From: Burkholderiales bacterium
Lineage (GTDB): Bacteria > Pseudomonadota > Gammaproteobacteria > Burkholderiales > Burkholderiaceae_D
Length of the DNA stretch: 37,522 bases
Reading direction: 5' to 3'
NCBI GenBank assembly: GCA_016200895.1
Contig: JACQDX010000002.1
Span: forward strand, 1-37,522
Below, piece by piece: positions 34,113 to 37,522 of the stretch. Made by a program: the position numbers and the translations under genes. Position 1 is the stretch's first letter; each line of letters begins with the position of its first letter. The notes under the pieces are model-generated. The model did not search any database, was not told where the DNA came from, and worked only from the letters and a program-made list of their open reading frames with translations.

Positions 34113-34622
34113 ATGTTTAGCACTCCGGCTGCCAGCGACAAACCCGATTACCCCATGCTGGCGCGCCAGTTGGCCAGCGTGCTGGAAGGTGAACGCAATC
34201 TGATCACCAATGCAGCCCAGTTTTCTGCCTTCATTTATAGCAGTATCAGTGATTTGAACTGGGCAGGTTTTTACCTGTGCGCACCAGCCAGCAAGCCGGA
34301 TGCAGAGTTTCCCAATGATTTGTTGCTAGGCCCTTTCCAGGGAAAAGTAGCCTGTACCCGCATCCCATTCAAACGCGGAGTATGCGGTACTGCTGCGGCA
34401 GAAAGACGTACAGTGCTGGTGGAAGACGTGCATGCATTTCCCGGGCATATCGCCTGCGATTCAGCATCCAACTCTGAAATCGTCATCCCTTTGATCAAGA
34501 ATGGCGAGATTTACGGTGTGTTTGATATCGACAGTCCGCGCCTGAAACGCTTCAATGAAGAAGACCAGTTGGGTCTGGAAAACCTGCTCGCCATCTTTAC
34601 AGCAGCGACTGATTTAAAATAA
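34113..34622 (+). CDS. msrC: Free methionine-(R)-sulfoxide reductase, GAF domain (fRMsr)
   Basis: A 169-residue GAF-domain enzyme that reduces free methionine-R-sulfoxide. The family pattern 'LNWAGFYL', 'LGPFQGKVACTRIPFKRGVCGTAAAERRTVLVEDVHAFPGHIACDSASNSEIVIPL' (given here by its parts) carries the three conserved cysteines, Cys81, Cys91 and Cys115, with 'GVFDIDSP' near the end. Cys115 corresponds to the nucleophile of the E. coli homologue. A perfect terminator follows. The position after hslVU links two stress functions, though no shared promoter is shown. Confidence 0.95.
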   Translation: MFSTPAASDKPDYPMLARQLASVLEGERNLITNAAQFSAFIYSSISDLNWAGFYLCAPASKPDAEFPNDLLLGPFQGKVACTRIPFKRGVCGTAAAERRTVLVEDVHAFPGHIACDSASNSEIVIPLIKNGEIYGVFDIDSPRLKRFNEEDQLGLENLLAIFTAATDLK

Positions 34623-34673
34623 TGGCAATACCAGTTCCCACTGGATTGAAGCAAAATGTGGCGAGGCGCAGAC

Positions 34674-34701
34674 AAAGACCATGGTAGCCATGGTCTTTTT
34701 T
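34674..34701 (+). terminator. Rho-independent terminator after msrC
   Basis: AAAGACCATGG pairs perfectly with CCATGGTCTTT around a TAG loop and is followed by three more T (34674-34701). Confidence 0.92.
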
Positions 34702-34809
34702 GTTAAGCTATGTCAAAACTGTTTAATTCCGGTCTTTGTCGCTCTACACTGAGTTTAATGAAACTGAGCAAAACTTCGCAAAACTCAGCAGACCAGGGGA
34801 GATGGCATC

Positions 34810-35022
34810 ATGGCAGGGTGCAGACGCCGGAAAATGCTACACATGCACAGGCAGCCTTTGCGCAGGCGTGATGTGATGACACGCTTCATGGTCGACCTCG
34901 GCATCCACTATCTTGAAGTACTGGGACTGGCCAAGGCCATGCACTTTTTACGCAGGCATCATGTACCTGATACTGTCATCGCGCGCGTCCTGCACTCACC
35001 TGAATACCGGCGGCGCTATTAA
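34810..35022 (+). CDS. Small basic protein, 70 residues, unknown
   Basis: A frame with GGAGA 7 nt before its ATG. It starts with a very basic stretch, rich in Arg and His, and continues with 'MVDLGIHYLEVLGLAKAMHFLRRHHVPDTVIARVLHSPEYRRRY', an amphipathic helix pair ending in Arg/Tyr. I do not recognise a family. It is convergent with gpsA, 18 bp from its stop. A good ribosome site and protein-like composition support it, but it has no neighbour evidence. Confidence 0.6.
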   Translation: MAGCRRRKMLHMHRQPLRRRDVMTRFMVDLGIHYLEVLGLAKAMHFLRRHHVPDTVIARVLHSPEYRRRY

Positions 35023-35040
35023 GCTCTTTTGATGGTCTTC

Positions 35041-36039
35041 CTAATGAATTTCCTGCTTGGCATCTCTGGCCAGCAAGCGGCTGATCATCTCTTGCAATGA
35101 AATCCCATCAAACAATACCCCAGCCACGGCATCGGTAATTGGCATCTGTATGCCCAGGCTTTGTGCCAGCGAACGTACTGCCTTTGCACAACGCACACCT
35201 TCGGCGACATGTCCCAATTCCTGCACGATGATATCCAGGGATTTACCCTGTGCAAGCGCCAGACCCACCTTGCGGTTACGGGATAAATCTCCGGTACAGG
35301 TCAAGATCAAATCACCAACGCCTGTCAGCCCCATCAGGGTTTCTGAACGGCCACCAAGGGCAACGCCAAGGCGGCTAATTTCTGCCAGGCCACGGGTAAT
35401 CAGGGCGGCCCGCGCATTCAGGCCCAGACCCAGACCATCGGCCACGCCAGTCGCGATTGCCAGGATATTTTTGACAGCACCACCGACTTCAACACCGACC
35501 ACATCATCACTGGAATACACGCGCATGGCATTCACATGCAGCGCTTGCACCACCAGGCTGCTGAGTTCATTGGATTTTGATGCTATCGTCAGTGCACAAG
35601 GTAGGCCTTTGGCGACTTCTTGCGCAAATGAAGGGCCAGACAGGGCACCGAAAGCCACGCCCTGCCCCAGCACCTGTTCTGCCACCTGATGTGGCAAGAG
35701 CTGCGTGGATTCTTCAAAACCCTTGCATAACCAGATGATGTTCTTTGGCTGGTAAGCCCGGCAAGCTTCCAAAGTAGGACGCAAGCCTGAGACTGAGGTG
35801 GCGATCACCAGCAAGCCCTCAGGGCCAGCCGCATGTGCCATGGCGGTCGCAAAATCTGAAGTAATCTGCAAGCTTTCAGGAAAAGGGAAACCGCTCAGAT
35901 AAGCTACATTTTGTTTATCTGCTTGCATGGCTGACATGGCGCTTTGATTACGCCCCCATAGCAAGACTTGATTTTTTGCCGCAAAGGCAATTGCCATGGC
36001 CGTGCCCCAGGCACCTGCGCCCAATACGCTGATATTCAT
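35041..36039 (-). CDS. gpsA: NAD(P)-dependent glycerol-3-phosphate dehydrogenase
   Basis: A 332-residue cytoplasmic enzyme that makes sn-glycerol-3-phosphate for phospholipids. The N-terminal nucleotide-binding GAGAWGTAMA (7-16) and 'VLLWGRN' are clear, as are 'LCKGFE', 'ALSGPSFAQEVAKGLPCA', the catalytic 'GGAVKNILAIATGVADGLGLG.NARAALITRGLAEI' (given in part) and 'GLTGVGDLILTCTGDLSRNRKVG'. It has its own ribosome site (AGGGA, 5 nt from the ATG) and is separated by a terminator from the SH3 gene upstream. grxC, secB and gpsA lie in that order on one strand, as in many proteobacteria. Confidence 0.97.
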   Translation of the reverse strand: MNISVLGAGAWGTAMAIAFAAKNQVLLWGRNQSAMSAMQADKQNVAYLSGFPFPESLQITSDFATAMAHAAGPEGLLVIATSVSGLRPTLEACRAYQPKNIIWLCKGFEESTQLLPHQVAEQVLGQGVAFGALSGPSFAQEVAKGLPCALTIASKSNELSSLVVQALHVNAMRVYSSDDVVGVEVGGAVKNILAIATGVADGLGLGLNARAALITRGLAEISRLGVALGGRSETLMGLTGVGDLILTCTGDLSRNRKVGLALAQGKSLDIIVQELGHVAEGVRCAKAVRSLAQSLGIQMPITDAVAGVLFDGISLQEMISRLLARDAKQEIH

Positions 36040-36082
36040 ACTAGTCCCTGACTCCTGCTTATTTTAATAACCGGGGAGATGT

Positions 36083-36112
36083 AAAAAAAGGACAGCAGGC
36101 TGTCCTTTTTTG
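36083..36112 (-). terminator. Rho-independent terminator after the SH3-domain gene
   Basis: GGACAGC/GCTGTCC (36090-36096/36099-36105) closes two loop bases, with A-T flanks. On the minus strand it ends the SH3-gene transcript before gpsA. Confidence 0.88.
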
Positions 36113-36148
36113 CAAACTGTGATCTGTCTATACACTCAAGTCCAGGCA

Positions 36149-36610
36149 CTACAAGCCCCAGACTTCATTTACTTTGACAAAACCTAGCTGGCCGTCACGG
36201 TGTTTCACTTTGACCCAGCCGCCTGCAGCAGGCTCGGCCATTTCCAGCAAGACATGCTTGTCGGCACTGAATATCACCGGCGCAGATTCATCTGCGGTTG
36301 CCCTGATCTTGGCATTGGCTGCCCGCACCACGACGCTGCGGCGGGTAATCAAATCTTTGGATTCGACCCAGCTCATTTCACCACTGACGTCTCTTACTTT
36401 GCTCCATGCACCGGAAGTAAACACCACTTCCAGCGGCATGCCACGTGGTGCCACTGCCAATTTACCGCCTTTGGCAGAGGGTGCATCGTACATGATGACA
36501 GGCGAAGCACCGACGGAACGGAATTCCAAAGCCTGCGCCGCACTACTCGCAAGTAGCGTCAATAACAATAAAGGCAAAGGCGTCAGCAAGCGTCGCATGG
36601 TAGCTTTCAT
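36149..36610 (-). CDS. Exported bacterial SH3-domain (SH3b) protein
   Basis: A 153-residue protein from ATG 36610, with a signal peptide (AQA-LEF, residues 1 to about 24). Two SH3b-like repeats follow: 'PVIMYDAPSAKGGKLAVAPRGMPLEVVFTSGAWSKVRDVSGEMSWVESKDL' and 'VVRAANAKIRATADESAPVIFSADKHVLLEMAEPAAGGWVKVKHRDGQLGFVKVNEVW' (both cited by their outer residues). Such domains bind cell-wall peptides or other periplasmic ligands; the substrate is unknown. An earlier in-frame ATG (36694) would overlap secB and put the signal sequence deep inside, so it is rejected. It follows secB by 49 bp and may be cotranscribed with it. Confidence 0.85.
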   Translation of the reverse strand: MKATMRRLLTPLPLLLLTLLASSAAQALEFRSVGASPVIMYDAPSAKGGKLAVAPRGMPLEVVFTSGAWSKVRDVSGEMSWVESKDLITRRSVVVRAANAKIRATADESAPVIFSADKHVLLEMAEPAAGGWVKVKHRDGQLGFVKVNEVWGL

Positions 36611-36659
36611 CAAGCCGACCCGGCCAAAAACCGGATCAAGCCTGTAGTAATAAAGCAGA

Positions 36660-37136
36660 TTACTGAATAGTCGTTGGCGCTTCAGTAGTGGCATTTGCCT
36701 GCTCAGCAGCCAATGTCAGACGTTGCGCGTAGAATGCTTCGAAATTGATTTCCGACAGATGGATAGGAGGGAAACCAGCACGTGTGATCGCATCAGCTAC
36801 GTTGGAACGCAGATAAGGATAAACGATGTTCGGACAGCCGATACCCAGCAACGGATCGAGTTGATCTTCAGGGATATTGCGCGCTTCGAAAATACCAGCT
36901 TGTTTGCCTTCAACCAGGAAAGCCACTTTTTCGCCGATTTTTGCAGTCACAGTGACTGTTACTGTGGCTTCGTAGATGCCATCAGCCAGCTTTTCAGAGC
37001 CGACATCAACGGACACTTCGATGCCAGGGGCTTCTTGTTCCAGGAAAATAGCTGGGGAATTTGGCTGTTCAAGCGACAAATCTTTCAGATAAACGCGTTG
37101 AATTTGGAATACGGGCTGCAGATTTTCGTCAGACAT
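36660..37136 (-). CDS. secB: Protein-export chaperone SecB
   Basis: A 158-residue cytoplasmic chaperone that keeps preproteins unfolded and hands them to SecA. The family core is plain: '[22 protein letters not shown]', '[30 protein letters not shown]', '[40 protein letters not shown]' (each cited in part). It lies between the glutaredoxin and SH3 genes; the 163 bp before it (37137-37299) show no further gene. Confidence 0.97.
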   Translation of the reverse strand: MSDENLQPVFQIQRVYLKDLSLEQPNSPAIFLEQEAPGIEVSVDVGSEKLADGIYEATVTVTVTAKIGEKVAFLVEGKQAGIFEARNIPEDQLDPLLGIGCPNIVYPYLRSNVADAITRAGFPPIHLSEINFEAFYAQRLTLAAEQANATTEAPTTIQ

Positions 37137-37299
37137 GTGAAACTTTCTAAAATTCTAAAAGATTAATAATGAACAGCGAGACTGGCAGATAGGGCCGTTT
37201 CCAGCCATTTCAAGATCGCAGCGCGCTATTGTAGCAAGTAGTCTGCAAAAACAGCAATTTACCTGCAAAGCCCGTAGAAAATCTGGCAAACATCTGCTT

Positions 37300-37522
37300 T
37301 TAGTCAACCGGATTCAGCAAAGGATCAAGTTTACCTGCTCTGTCGAGGGCAGACAGATCATCAAAGCCGCCCACATGGGTATCGTCTACATAGATTTGTG
37401 GCACGGTGCGGCGACCGGTCTTCTTCATCATCTCTTCGCGCAGCCCGGGCTCAAGGTCAACACGGATTTTTTCTATATCGTCCACACCCTTGGACTTCAA
37501 CAGACGCTCAGCCATCGTGCAA
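37300..37522 (-). CDS. grxC: Glutaredoxin 3, C-terminal part (5' end cut by window edge)
   Basis: The frame is open beyond the first ATG (37515). The two codons before it read Cys-Thr, so the sequence is '...CTMAERLLKSKGV', placing the second cysteine of a CPYC-type active site at the edge of the window. The rest has the glutaredoxin hallmarks: 'TVPQIYVDDTHVGGFDDLSALDRAGKL', with the cis-proline TVP and the glutathione-binding GGFDD. About 12 residues and the first active-site cysteine lie outside. The ATG at 37515 is therefore internal, not the start. It lies upstream of secB as in many betaproteobacteria. Confidence 0.93.
   Translation of the reverse strand, partial: CTMAERLLKSKGVDDIEKIRVDLEPGLREEMMKKTGRRTVPQIYVDDTHVGGFDDLSALDRAGKLDPLLNPVD

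Noticed and set aside
1..37522. tRNA or rRNA genes and CRISPR arrays
   Set aside because: No cloverleaf with T-loop consensus, no rRNA-like sequence and no regularly spaced direct repeats were seen by eye.

Overview
The window looks like a chromosomal segment of a betaproteobacterium of the order Burkholderiales, most likely an Oxalobacteraceae member of the Undibacterium type. This is inferred from gene content and order (dapF-DUF484-xerC, a two-STAS protein before hslVU, grxC-secB ahead of gpsA), from DksA with a degenerate zinc finger, from a fused indolepyruvate:ferredoxin oxidoreductase and from moderate GC. No 16S gene or other decisive marker is present. Most of the window is housekeeping sequence. 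The unusual parts are a retron-like reverse transcriptase locus, a probable zinc-homeostasis cluster and several palindromic intergenic elements.

Layout. 1-370: the 5' end of an ISL3-like transposase cut by the window edge, then a symmetrical 105-bp palindromic element. 442-5679: small exported proteins (DUF2807, DUF4124-like), an exported methyltransferase, a YceI protein, a DMT-type permease and an unrecognised membrane-anchored protein. 5890-8923: a GNAT acetyltransferase, a Tat-exported PhoD-type phosphatase and a glutathione S-transferase. 8931-10512: a candidate retron, with a structured RNA bounded by 9-nt complementary ends followed by a reverse transcriptase. 10509-15618: DUF423, a MarR regulator with a translationally coupled SRPBCC protein, and indolepyruvate:ferredoxin oxidoreductase. 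15703-18828: a 310-bp inverted-repeat element, a chemoreceptor with a C-terminal Cache-like domain and another palindromic element.

18888-22591: the dapF-DUF484-xerC operon, a palindromic element and an OmpA-type protein. 22752-30089: PhoX phosphatase, a divergent Fur/Zur-type regulator, a COG0523 GTPase with a His-rich segment, DksA, a small exported protein and a ZnuD-like TonB-dependent receptor. 30386-34622: a STAS protein, hslV and hslU behind a heat-shock-type promoter, and free methionine-R-sulfoxide reductase. 34810-37522: a small unknown protein, gpsA, an SH3-domain protein, secB and the 3' part of a glutaredoxin gene.

How parts may work together. The regulator, COG0523 GTPase, small protein and receptor read as a zinc-limitation response, and two similar 15-bp palindromes lie at the promoters of the regulator and of the small protein/receptor pair. 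PhoD and PhoX are both exported phosphatases, and each has a PhoB-box-like 18-bp site upstream. The retron RT has no recognisable effector beside it; its 140-residue N-terminal extension is the obvious candidate for an added function. All functions are assigned by reading motifs; no database search or folding program was run.
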